Assembly: GCA_024516035.1 (NCBI GenBank)
Contig: CM044955.1
Coordinates: forward strand, 50,879,074-50,943,073
Length of the DNA stretch: 64,000 nucleotides
Origin: Bactericera cockerelli
Lineage: Eukaryota; Arthropoda; Insecta; Hemiptera; Triozidae
Direction: 5' to 3'
Position numbers and translations under genes: made by a program. Shown piece by piece: positions 54,683 to 63,988 of the stretch; position 1 is the stretch's first letter; every line of letters starts with the position of its first letter. Below the pieces are notes generated by a model, which worked only from the letters and a program-made list of their open reading frames with translations, was not told the origin of the DNA and searched no databases.

Positions 54683-55215
54683 GGTGAAAACACCGTGAAC
54701 AGCTTTGTTACACAAACACCTCACAGGTCTCCTCGGTGCAGCTACGTGGAGACGGGAAACAAAAGGGTGGGTGATGCTCTATTGGAGAGCAGAGGAGGAT
54801 GATTTTCCATTGTTTATGGTAGTTTCATAGCGGTTTTTTATTATTTATTTTACGCAATTGTGGAAGCTTGTTTAGCCTTTTGCGTGATGAGTACTCATTC
54901 CGTACCGTAGATTTGTATAAAATTATCTTGGAATTTTAGGTGTTTGGTTGAATGTCTAGGTCTCTAGGTAATGAATGATCAAGGATATGTTGTAAAAAAA
55001 ATGAGACACTATTAATGAATTAAGGGATCGGGCCACAGATGACAGATTTTGCGGTCATTAAATATTGCTATTGACCTAATTGCCACTCCAGTAAATTCTT
55101 GACCGAGAGAGTCAGTTACAAGTGAGCTTACACAGTTGAAAGGATTCTCAGAGTGCAATTATGTTGTGTACTTAGAGTTAAGAGTATGTATGAAGAGTTA
55201 ATTACTGTAAATAGA
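54683..55215. other. No gene recognised
   Basis: Unique sequence. It ends GAGTTAATTACTGTAAATAG just before foldback element 3, and AATTACTGTAAATA recurs at the hairpin at 56768-56853. Confidence 0.35.
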
Positions 55216-55690
55216 ATCCCACAAAAAACTACCGTTAAAAAAAGGGCCAAGTTCCAGAACTCCTATCCAAAAAGGTTTCGCCAATGAATGCAGTGATATC
55301 TTGTTTGCGGCCAAGTTATCTTGGTACTAAACTATTTCTTTTATTAACACCCGTTTTCTGAGTTCCTCATTTTGTATGTTTTTAACTGCAAACCATCCTC
55401 TAACTTGGCCAGTTTCGCTCCTTGTGATGGTTATATTATTATTCTGTACCTATAAATATAGTGGTAATATTCCATACAACCGATGGCATAAAACTGGCCA
55501 AGTGAGAGGATAGTTTGCAGTTAAAAACATACAAAATGAGGAACTCAGAAAACGGGTGTTAATAAAAGAAATAGTTTAGTACCAAGATAACTTGGCCGCA
55601 AACAAGATATCACTGCATTCATTGGCGAAACCTTTTTGGATAGGAGTTCTGGAACTTGGCCCTTTTTTTAACGGTAGTTTTTTGTGGGAT
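55216..55690. mobile_element. Foldback element 3, 200-bp arms
   Basis: Arms 55216-55415 and 55491-55690 are complementary with very few mismatches around a 75-bp loop. The tip is ATCCCACAAAAAACTACCGT. The right flank ATCATTACTTTTTGTA is shared in pattern with elements 1 and 2. There is no coding sequence. Confidence 0.9.
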
Positions 55691-56660
55691 ATCATTACTT
55701 TTTGTAAATGCTTCGTTTCACAGCAAGTTTCTTTATTTTTTATGAAAAATTTCATGATTCTTCACTTTAATATGCTCCCTAAAACGACACCCTTTAACAG
55801 CGGAAATAGTGCGAAAGTGCCGGTTTTCAGATTTTTCCCTGTACTTTTACAATAAACCCTACCATCATGCAAAATTTCAGCTTTCTAGGTAGTAGGGAAG
55901 TGCTTCATAATTTAGATCCATAATCGATTATATATTTCCTCCCTAAAACGACACCGTTATACACCATGATAAGTGAAAAAGTTGCGGTTTTCAGATTTTT
56001 CCCAGTACTTTTACAATAAACCCTACCAGTATGCAAAATTTCAGCCTTATAGGTAGTAAGGAAGTGCCTCATAATTTATATACATAATATAGTATAGTTC
56101 CTCCCTAAAACGACACCGTTTAACTGTTTTCAGAACTTTTTCAGATTTTTCCCTGTACTTTTACAATAAACCCTACCATCATGCAAAATTTCAGCTTTCT
56201 AGGTAGTCGGGAAGTGCTTCATAATTTAGATTCATAATCGATAATATATATTCCTCCCTAAAACGACACCGTTTAACAGCATAATAAATGCGAAAGTTTC
56301 GGTTTTCAGATTTTTCCCTGTACTTTTACAATAAACCCTACCATCATGCAAAATTTCAGCTTTCTAGGTAGTCGGGAAGTGCCTCATAATTTTGATGATC
56401 TGTCAGTCAGTCAGTCAATCAGTCAGTCAGTCAGTATCAAAATCGCAAATTTCAAAATTACATTCCTCTGAAAGTTTTTTGCATAGAGTCTTGAAATTTT
56501 CAATGTCTTTTTAATGATATTAGGACCATCTCTGTTCCAAATTTCATATCTCTATAATCAATTGAACCGAAGATATGAGTGTGTGAAAAACCGGGTGAAT
56601 CGGTTCGTGTAAAGATACACTGCCGTGCTTTCTGGAACTTGGCCTGGCGCACTGCCGTGC
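55691..56660 (+). repeat. Tandem repeat of about 160 bp and CAGT microsatellite
   Basis: CTCCCTAAAACGACACC starts at 55775, 55939, 56101 and 56254 (periods 164, 162, 153), each followed by TTTTCAGATTTTTCCC, TTTTACAATAAACCCTACC and GCAAAATTTCAGCTTTCTAG. A (CAGT)n run lies at 56403-56435. The stretch ends TTTCTGGAACTTGGCC, which occurs inverted near the left tip of foldback element 3 (about 55243), so 55216-56645 may be one composite element. Confidence 0.85.
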
Positions 56661-56767
56661 GCTCAGATTAGGGGTTTCTCTCAGTTAGAATATGCAAAAG
56701 GAAAGTACTCGTCAAAAAGATTTTGAAATCTTGTACATTCAGATGTATGTATTTAGATTTTAGAGTA

Positions 56768-56853
56768 TGTACTTAAAAAGTCAATTACTGTAAATATAAT
56801 TAAGGGAGAAAATCATCTTAATTATATTTACAGTAATTAACTTTTTACGTACA
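56768..56853. repeat. Hairpin with 35-bp arms
   Basis: TGTACTTAAAAAGTCAATTA, then CTGTAAATATAATTA, is inverted after a 16-base loop, with about three mismatches. It could be a very small MITE, since its core TTAATTACTGTAAATA also borders foldback element 3. Confidence 0.8.
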
Positions 56854-56994
56854 GTTGAAGTATGCAAAAAAAAGGAACTTTTTAAAAAGATGTTCAAATC
56901 TTTCAGCTGACGAGTTGTCGGAATTGTTTTGACTTGTCAAAAGTTTTCGACTCTCTCAGCAGAGGAAGAAAGTGGACTCTTCTTCTTCCTCTGC

Positions 56995-57080
56995 ATGAGT
57001 GGTCAAGTGGTGAGAGCGTGGGTTTTGTAACCCAGCTGATTCAGATCGCATCTGTACGAGACAATTTATCTCATTTATTC
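56995..57080 (+). repeat. tRNA-like sequence
   Basis: AGTGGTCAAGTGGTGAGAGC (A box) and GATTCAGATCGCATC (degenerate B box). The arms do not form a full cloverleaf; probable SINE head. Confidence 0.4.
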
Positions 57081-57162
57081 TTTAAGTACAATTTGACCTC
57101 AAAATAAGACACAAATGCAGGGGCCTTGCTTGGCGGTAACGCCGAATTCAGCCCTGAAACGT

Positions 57163-57355
57163 TATTATTATTATACAACGCTTTATTAGGTATAAATGGA
57201 CATTATGTACATACAAATAATTAATTTAACAATGAAAGAAATGGAAATAATATATACAATGAAAATGAAAAAAATAGAAAATATATAAAAACATAAGTCC
57301 TAACTAAAGGGCGGGGTTATTGCCTATGGCAATCTCTTCCACCCAACGTTGTACG
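57163..57355 (-). mobile_element. LINE-tail family F, antisense
   Basis: It runs from (ATT)n through CAACGCTTTATTAGGTATAA, CATTATGTACATACAAATAA and AAAGGGCGGGGTTATTGCCT to GGCAATCTCTTCCACCCAAC. It is the longest copy of this family in antisense. Confidence 0.7.
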
Positions 57356-57710
57356 GCAATGTCTAAATGTGTAGAGTAGTGTTAATAGGAAAAATAAATA
57401 GAGGGCCATGCCTTGGGTAGAGCCCTTTCCATGGCCATGCCTTGGTGTACAAGAGAAGACCCTGTCAGCGATGAGGCCATCATCATAATCATATCAATAG
57501 GACAGGAGAGAGAGAGAGACTAATGTAATGGTCAAACACTGATGCCCTATGCAGTTGCTGGGAATTGTTGTTTGCCGAACACCCGATTCCCGGGATTTTG
57601 TTTCCAAGTGTTGATGAATGAGAGGGGCCAGTGTTTGTTCTAGGAAAGTGAGTGGGCAGCCACGCACCAATGTAGGTCCTGTTCATCTTTATCATCTAAC
57701 ACTTTCATCC

Positions 57711-58372
57711 AGGGCCGTTTTTAAACTTCCTACCGCTCCGGGCACTTGATACAATGACGGCCTTCTTCACGGAGGGTCTGGGGTGTTGTTGGAATAACAA
57801 ACAGTAGATTCATGTTGCGTTGGTCGCTCAGTATTTCGGCAGTTTGCGACAGCAAACAAAGCCTAAGGTGACTCATAAGACAGTAGCAGTTGCAGCAATG
57901 CGCTGTACTAGTATACAGCATATTTATTTATTTTATTTCTTTTTAATTTGAGTTTAACGTCGCTTTCAACTGCATGTTCATATCAGGACGGAGGTGTTAC
58001 CCTTCCTTCACAGGAAACTCACAAACCTGCTACCTACATTACCTTCACCCAGCCTGGGTTGGGCCGGAATGCAAGCATCACAAAGTCTTCACTTCCCTGG
58101 GCGTTCCTTAACTATGGCGAATCTACGAGAAAAGGTGCACTCAAAGCGTCATCGACCATGGCTGTATACTACATAGCTTTTTGCCATACTCAACAGAGAA
58201 GATATCCAATACAAGTCTCGCTCAAGGAGCGTTGGTACATGGTGGACAGACATTGTAATCCTGTGATTTTATTTTGAAAAAATTCATTCTCTTTTCCGCC
58301 TTTTTTTTTCCTATTCAGATTTAGGCGCTCTAGGCACGATCCTAATCGGAAAAGCGGCCCTACCTCTATCAG
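57711..58372. mobile_element. Possible hAT-like element with nested 5S SINE
   Basis: The left end AGGGCCGTTTTTAAACTTCC and the inverse of the right end, AGGGCCGCTTTTCCGATTAG, share AGGGCCGYTTTT, and both have a CTCCGGGCAC / CTCTAGGCACGATC block just inside. Possible 8-bp flanks CTTTCATC and CCTCTATC match at only five positions. A minus-strand open stretch reads LRLCLLSQTAEILSDQ and ends EEGRHCIKCPER. The class is inferred from end similarity recalled for hAT elements. Confidence 0.35.
57950..58130 (-). mobile_element. 5S-derived SINE, antisense
   Basis: GTTTAACGTCGCTTTCAACT, CAGGACGGAGGTGTTACCC, GGAAACTCACAAACCTGC, CACCCAGCCTGGGTTGGGCC and the inverted head remnant CTTCCCTGGGCGTTCCTTAA, then CTATGG. 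Confidence 0.85.
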
Positions 58373-59032
58373 CATCATCCTCAATATTGATGACCAGGGC
58401 ACACACGTTCTGTTTAGTTTAGGTGCATAGATAGGGCTTCTCTCCTGTCCCATGTTTCGTTATGAGACAAGTCAACACAAGGATTGTGTAAACAGTGTGA
58501 TATTCTAATATTGGGTATGTGATGAAGGTAAATTGGTCATGTATATCTACATATGTAATGTACGTGAATAGTTATGTATACTATTGTATAATATAGGTAA
58601 ATTTATATCTATGAAATAAAGGTGAATATTCATGTTTACCAACTGTGGGTCAAGATGATTGTGATTTGAAGATACATCGGCGATATATTATATGGATGTA
58701 ACATCATGTCCTGGGTCTTATGTTTAACTAACTAGGGCATTTTCAAGTATTAATAATAACAACCAAAACTTATTTCAGCCGCTAGTAAAACATTAAACTG
58801 ATAGGAGGGATGCTGGCGGATGGCGTAAGATGCCAGCATTCTGCCTTTTTAAACGGGAAATAACAAAAATACGGTTAGAGATAATTTGTGAGAAAATATG
58901 AGTAGATATTTCGAGCAATGGTGGCATTCCAAAATAGCAATGACTTACTTAGGCAAAAGCTATTATCACAGGAGTGTCGTAATGCTGTGTTACTCATTAA
59001 AGTTGTGACATAATAGCACAAAATAACACCAT
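58373..59032. other. No gene recognised
   Basis: AT-rich unique sequence, nothing supported. Confidence 0.3.
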
Positions 59033-59578
59033 GTACCTACTAGGGTTGCCAGATCATTTCCAGCCCAAAACGGGACAAGAGACCTAAAACGTCCAAAAAA
59101 ACGGGATTTTGGATGAAAATACGGGACAAGCACTTTTTAACACCCCCCCCCCCCCCCCCCCACATCCTGCAATGTTCGGAAGAAAGAAAAAAGCTTTATT
59201 TTTAAAAACAACTTTTTACTATTCAGATTTATTTAGTACTTCTCATATTTTTGATTAGACTGTATTTTTTTGACAAAAACTTTTTTACCATTGAGATATT
59301 GGTAAAATGGGGTACAAGTGATATTGTAGTTGAACATTATTTTTAGTTCAGTTGAAATCATGTCAGCCGAACACCTGTTCCTGATGTCTGTCCATTTCAG
59401 GTTCATTTGAGAGAAAACTCTCTCTACGTAACAGTTTATTATCACCTAAATTACCAGAGGAGATGGTGAAACTGGGGAAAATACGGGACACGCGTGTCCC
59501 GTACGGGACATTTTGAAAAGTGCCCAAAATACGGGACGTCCCGGGAAATACGGGACGTCTGGCAACCCTAGTACCTAC
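59033..59578. mobile_element. hAT transposon derivative with exact 8-bp target duplication
   Basis: The 530-bp element at 59041-59570 begins TAGGGTTGCCAGA and ends TCTGGCAACCCTA. GTACCTAC flanks it at 59033-59040 and 59571-59578. ACGGGACGTCCCG-type repeats lie inside both ends as subterminal motifs. A 19-base C run lies at 59143-59161. It keeps only the C-terminal piece of the transposase (59233-59445, minus), so it is non-autonomous by internal deletion. Confidence 0.93.
59233..59445 (-). pseudogene. hAT transposase C-terminal dimerisation domain remnant
   Basis: Seventy codons on the minus strand. VERVFSQMNLKWTDIRNRCS corresponds to the conserved hAT C-terminal block (S-x-VERxFS-x-M--IK-x-x-RNR-L). 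The catalytic domain is absent. It reads inward from the right terminus of the element. Confidence 0.8.
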
Positions 59579-59722
59579 CCATCTAGTATCTATGTGTGTA
59601 ATTATTCAATTATTGTACCACACTTCCAGAGAGGACAACTCCGCCAAAAGAGAAAAAATTGATCTAAACGATACGAGGTTACATATTCCTCCGGGATTTG
59701 GAAAAAAAAATGAGGAAGAGAT

Positions 59723-59757
<35 letters not shown>

Positions 59758-59904
59758 CAAACAAAGAGAGCGAGGGAGTATAACCTAAAGATAATAACAG
59801 AAAAACGAAGAAAATTAATTTTATAGAACGTTTTTTTCTTTCGCAGGTCTGAACTTTGTACATGCATGTCACGTCGAGGTGAGGAGATGAATCAGAGAGA
59901 GGTT
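59579..59904. other. No gene; (GA)n microsatellite
   Basis: (GA)n at about 59727-59756. The two open frames spanning it on opposite strands are artefacts. Confidence 0.4.
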
Positions 59905-60110
59905 GGGTGGAAGAGATTGCCGCAGGCAATAACCCCACCCTTTAGTTGGGACATACATATGTATATTTTTTATCTATGTTATCTTGTTGTTTTTTTTATT
60001 TTTATTGTTTAATTTTATATGTTATTTGCGTTTTATTTTTTATAATTGCTTGTTTGTACATAATTATGTCCTATCAATAAATAATTAAATAATAATATAA
60101 TAATTCAGTC
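59905..60110 (+). mobile_element. LINE-tail family F, sense
   Basis: GGTGGAAGAGATTGCCGCAG, GCAATAACCCCACCCTTTAG, a T-rich body and CAATAAATAATTAAATAATA at the end. Confidence 0.65.
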
Positions 60111-60169
60111 CCACTAAGTTAAGCGCGCAATGGGAACAAGTGTCCAATATCAATATTATACAATAAGCG

Positions 60170-60300
60170 ACTCATTTTTCCTCACGAGTGGACTCCGGAC
60201 AGCCAAAGCACAGCGTAGATATTTACTGTACTAATGGGATTCGAACCCGGGTCACTTGCACCGAACTGCATGCGCTAACCACAGTGCCATGATGTCTCTA
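60170..60300 (-). mobile_element. tRNA-derived SINE, family B, head part, antisense
   Basis: TTTCCTCACGAGTGGACTCC, GGGATTCGAACCCGGGTCAC (inverted B box) and ATGCGCTAACCACAGTGCCA. A second short copy of CACAGTGCCATGATGTCT follows. Confidence 0.7.
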
Positions 60301-60865
60301 AGGGGAATCGAACCACAGTGCCATGATGTCTATCAGGGGAATCGGTATATGAATTAGCAAGATGAATATGAATAAATTGCTTGTTATTCAAATAATGGGA
60401 ATGGTTATGCTGAGATTCCAAGATGGTTCGTTCTGTCTATTTATACTAAAACAATTTAGCATACATAATTAACATCTAATATACAGGGTGGTCACGCGTA
60501 AGCGCCGTAAGGTATACTATATAGGTATGAATCAGCATGACTGATCTTCATGAAATGAGAGTATGAGACACCCTGTATCACATAAAAATGGTTGTTCCTC
60601 AATCCTCATGCACCTGCACCGAGAAATAATGGGCAGTCTAATTGGCTCAGAGAATAACGATCCTGAACTCGGAGGTCATGGGTTCGCTATCCGCCCGGAA
60701 CATTTTTTACACCTTCTTAAATTTATAGGTACACTGAGAAAAAAAATTTTTTTTGGTGGCATTCCAAATGCGAAAATAGGCTGCAGACGTCTAATATGGT
60801 AGGGCCCAGCCTGTTTTTGACAGCCAAAAAAAAAAGTGGCATAGTATATGTGAATGCCGGCGGCA
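60301..60865. other. No gene; one tRNA-like trace
   Basis: GGCTCAGAGAATAACG and GTCATGGGTTCGCTATCCGC at about 60640-60695 look like A and B boxes of a decayed SINE. Nothing else is supported. Confidence 0.35.
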
Positions 60866-61305
60866 TCCTAAATCACCTGCATCCGACACTAGGCCTATGA
60901 AACTCTGATTTAGGGAGAGCTCAATGAAAATGCATAGACTGCACAATATTGCGTTCAGGTTTGGAACACTGCAGACTATATGAGCATGCTGCAGGCCAGT
61001 TTGGAATTACAAGACCGGTGTTCTGGATTAGTACGGCGTTCTCGGCATTAGACATAGGGAACTCTGATATAGAGGCTGCACTATGATAATGCATAGACTG
61101 CACATATTGTGGTCAGATTTGGCGTGCTGAATATTCTATTAGACTGCTGCACACCAATTCGGAATTTCAATACCGGTGTTCTAGATTAATATTGCGTTTT
61201 CGGCAATAGGCATATGGAACTCTGGTTTAGAGGCTGAACTATGATAATGCATAGACTGCACAAATTGTGTTCAGGTTTGGAATGCTGCGGTGTTCTATTG
61301 AGCAG
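60866..61305 (+). repeat. Tandem repeat of 158-159 bp, three copies
   Basis: AACTCTGATTTAG and its variants start at 60901, 61060 and 61218. Each unit continues with AATGCATAGACTGCACA, TTCAGGTTTGGAA and ACCGGTGTTCTGGATTA. Confidence 0.88.
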
Positions 61306-62050
61306 AAGGTAGACGAAAACCGGAAGTGTTAGTGTGAAAGGGAAAGCCGGCATCCTATAAAAACAAGTAATTCGAAAATGGAAAACAAGAATAATGCATT
61401 GAATGCCACCATCTCATTGTAGACCGCGGTGGTCTATTTACTAAAGACTGTCCAGCTTTTTAGTCGAAAATAGAGGGCAACATTGTTAGAGTGAGTGCCG
61501 GCATCCTAATATTATACTATCATTCAAAAATGGAAAACAAGAATAATGCGTTCAATGCCAGCATCCCATTGTAGACCGCGGTGGTCTATTTACTAAAACT
61601 GTCCAATTCTTTAGTCCAAAATAGAAGGCAACATTGGTAAACGGAGTGCAAACATGCTAATATGTATGTATGTATGATTTTATTAGTGGTGAAGCACAAG
61701 GCCTCTTCACAATTTTTGTGGGTAGCGCAGCATTACTAAGAGCCTCCTTTACAATTCGAATTATTCTATTACATTCATTTCTTTTTACTCTGATAATGCC
61801 GCCACTGGTTGTTACTCATACAAGTAACTACTCAATTTTCCTCACGAGGTATGAGTGCACCCCAAACATCCAAGTACAGAGCAGAAAAATTCCTGCTCCG
61901 CTGGGAATCGAACCCAGGTCACCATGCGTGCAATGCCTAGCGCGCTAACTCACTGTGCCATGGTGACTACTATGCTAATATAATATTATCGTTCGAAATT
62001 GAAAACAAGAATAGCGCGTTGGATGCCAGCATCCCATTCTAGATATTGAT
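61306..62050 (+). repeat. Tandem repeat of 152 bp, three copies, split by a SINE
   Basis: GAAAACAAGAATAATGC starts at 61381, 61533 and 62001. The last gap is 468, that is 152 plus about 316 for the inserted SINE with one target duplication. Units contain CATTGTAGACCGCGGTGGTC (a palindromic core) and ACTAAAACTGTCCA. Confidence 0.88.
61654..61981 (-). mobile_element. tRNA-derived SINE, family B, full length with 10-bp target duplications
   Basis: The body is 61664-61971 (308 bp). ATGCTAATAT flanks it at 61654-61663 and 61972-61981. On the minus strand the order is CACCATGGCACAGTGAGTTA (A box), CCTGGGTTCGATTCCCAGC (B box), CATACCTCGTGAGGAAAAT, ACCAGTGGCGGCATTA, ATTGTGAAGAGGCCTTGTGC and a (CATA)n tail. 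It is the reference copy for family B here. Confidence 0.95.
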
Positions 62051-62065
62051 GGCAAAAAATCATGT

Positions 62066-63050
62066 CATAAACACTTTTTATAAACCATTTGGTCAAAATA
62101 ACGGCTTAATCAGCCGGTTCTATGGAATGGTTAAGGATATGAAAAAAATTATGAGAATATAAAATGCTGTTTATTGAAAAATAAACAAAAAATAATCCCA
62201 CCATTTTTTAGATAAAACGTACTGATAACGAGAAAAACGAAGACTATAATGTCAAAATGTACAAATTGCCCCTTCAAATAGGGCCATGTATGCAACCGAG
62301 TGTTTTATTTCACTACTGGAGGTTAATTTTGCCATCAAGAAGCTTCAGTTTGAATTTGAAAAAGATCGACTCTGGAGCCACAAAATGGCGACCAATATTT
62401 GCACAAACGGACCTCGACCCGATACTATCAATAGTTTCGAAATTTCATCGACCCTATCTCTTGAACGGCTTATTCGATTTGGACATGCTAAACTGTTTCC
62501 GAAGCGTCTTGTGAAAGTAAATCTTTTAGATTCTCACATATTTTCTGTGAACTCATTAGAAGTGGCACTTTACCTTCAAAAACACATTTTATACACAATT
62601 TGTTCAAAAATCGGCTTAATCAGCCGGTTCTATGGAATGGTTAAGGATATGAAAAAAATTATGAGAATATAAAATGCTGTTTATTGAAAAATAAACAAAA
62701 AATAATCCCACCATTTTTTAGATAAAACGTACTGATAACGAGTAAAACGAAGACTATAATGTCAAAATGTACAAATTGCCCCTTCAAATAGGTCCAGGTA
62801 TGCAACCGAGTGTTTTATTTCACTACTGGAGGTTAATTTTGCCATCAGGAAGCTTCAGTTTGAATTTGAAAAAGATCGACTATGGAGCCACAAAATGGCG
62901 ACCAATATTTGCACAAACGGACCTCGACCCGATACTATCAATAGTTTCGAAATTTCATCGACCCTATCTCTTGAACGGCTTATTCGATTTGGACATGCTA
63001 AACTGTTTCCGAAGCGTCTTGTGAAAGTAAATCTTTTAGATTCTCACATA
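62066..63050 (+). repeat. 510-bp tandem duplication
   Basis: CGGCTTAATCAGCCGGTTCT starts at 62102 and 62612. The copies agree to within a few bases through TTAGATTCTCACATA at 62526-62540 and 63036-63050. Upstream, about 62066-62101 matches the end of the first unit loosely, hinting at a third, older unit. Open frames in the two copies are parallel and show no recognisable domain. Confidence 0.93.
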
Positions 63051-63988
63051 CAGGGTGCGGCGCGGTAATGTCCCATTTTGAATCGCCCAGTGTGAAGCCG
63101 CACTTCTAATTAGACAAGTTCAAACAAAGTTAGAAGATGCACAAACTACTAATTTTTTCGATTCAATTTAGCTCAGTTGTCAAAATGATTTTATCAAAGC
63201 AACAGAAAGCTTATTGCGTGGAGCGTTAGTTTTCGAAAAATAAGTGTATCGTAGCAGTGCAGCGGGAGTTTGACATTGCTCACCAAACTGTAACTCGATC
63301 TGCATGGAGGGGGTTTTCATGAAGTTCCTTAGGGTTGTTGTCACTCCAATAACGCATATTTTGTTTATTAACACAGCCTGTGTCAACCCCCGAAAACGTT
63401 GAACGAGTACGTGAGGCGATATTGCGGTCACCTAGGTGCTCAGCTCGCAAGCATGCTGCTGCTCTTGGCATATCAGACCGTTCATTGCGGAGGATACTTC
63501 ATAAAGAATTGCATTTTCATCCCTACAAAATGGTAGTGGTGCAGGAATTATTCAAGCGAGACTTTATTCAACGACAAAATGCATGTGAAACCCTGATTGA
63601 CTCCTTACTTCCAGATGCGATAGTTTTCTTCAGTGATGAAGCCCATTTTCACATGTCAGGCTGTGTTAATAAACAAAATATGCGTTATTGGAGTGACAAC
63701 AACCCTAGGGAACTTCATGAAAACCCCCTCCATGCAGATCGAGTTACAGTTTGGTGTGCAATGTCAAACTCCCGCTGCACTGCTACGATAAACTTATTTT
63801 TCGAAAAATAACGCTCCACGCAATAAGCTTTCTGTTGCTTTGATAAAATCATTTTGACTATAGAGCTAAATTGAATCGAAAAAATTAGTAGTTTTTGCAT
63901 CTTCTAACTTTGTTTGAACTTGTCTAATTAGAAGTGCGGCTTCACACTAAGCGATTCAAAATGGGACATTACCGCGCCGCACCCTGTA
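63049..63988. mobile_element. mariner-type foldback element with TA target duplication
   Basis: The element is 63051-63986 (936 bp) and is flanked by TA. The tips are CAGGGTGCGGCGCGGTAATG and its inverse. Arms 63051-63380 and 63657-63986 are 330-bp inverted repeats with scattered mismatches around a 276-bp loop. The outer arm encodes the transposase N-terminus (KQQKAYCVERYFSKNK); the inner arm is an inverted piece of the middle of the gene. The target is known exactly: the first 510-bp unit shows it unoccupied (TTCTCACATATTTTCTGTGA at 62531-62550). Confidence 0.95.
63380..63811 (+). pseudogene. Tc1/mariner-family transposase fragment, central part
   Basis: The frame begins at VSTPENVERVREAILRSP and has a helix-turn-helix (SARKHAAALGISDRSLRRIL). 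Then comes VFFSDEAHFHMSG, whose Asp is the first catalytic residue of the DDE/D triad in mariner-like transposases, followed by NKQNMRYWSDNNP and VTVWCAMSN. After about 63768 the frame runs into the inverted N-terminal region and stops. The second catalytic Asp (normally in QDGAPPH) and the third are absent. It cannot encode an active enzyme. Confidence 0.85.

Noticed and set aside
59520..59938. Genes on either strand around the (GA)n at 59727
   Set aside because: The frames overlap the hAT end and the microsatellite, and no non-repetitive portion looks coding.
62257..63024. Two parallel 85-codon frames as a duplicated gene
   Set aside because: Both are in the 510-bp tandem duplication, alternative frames are equally open, and no recognisable domain or splice structure exists.
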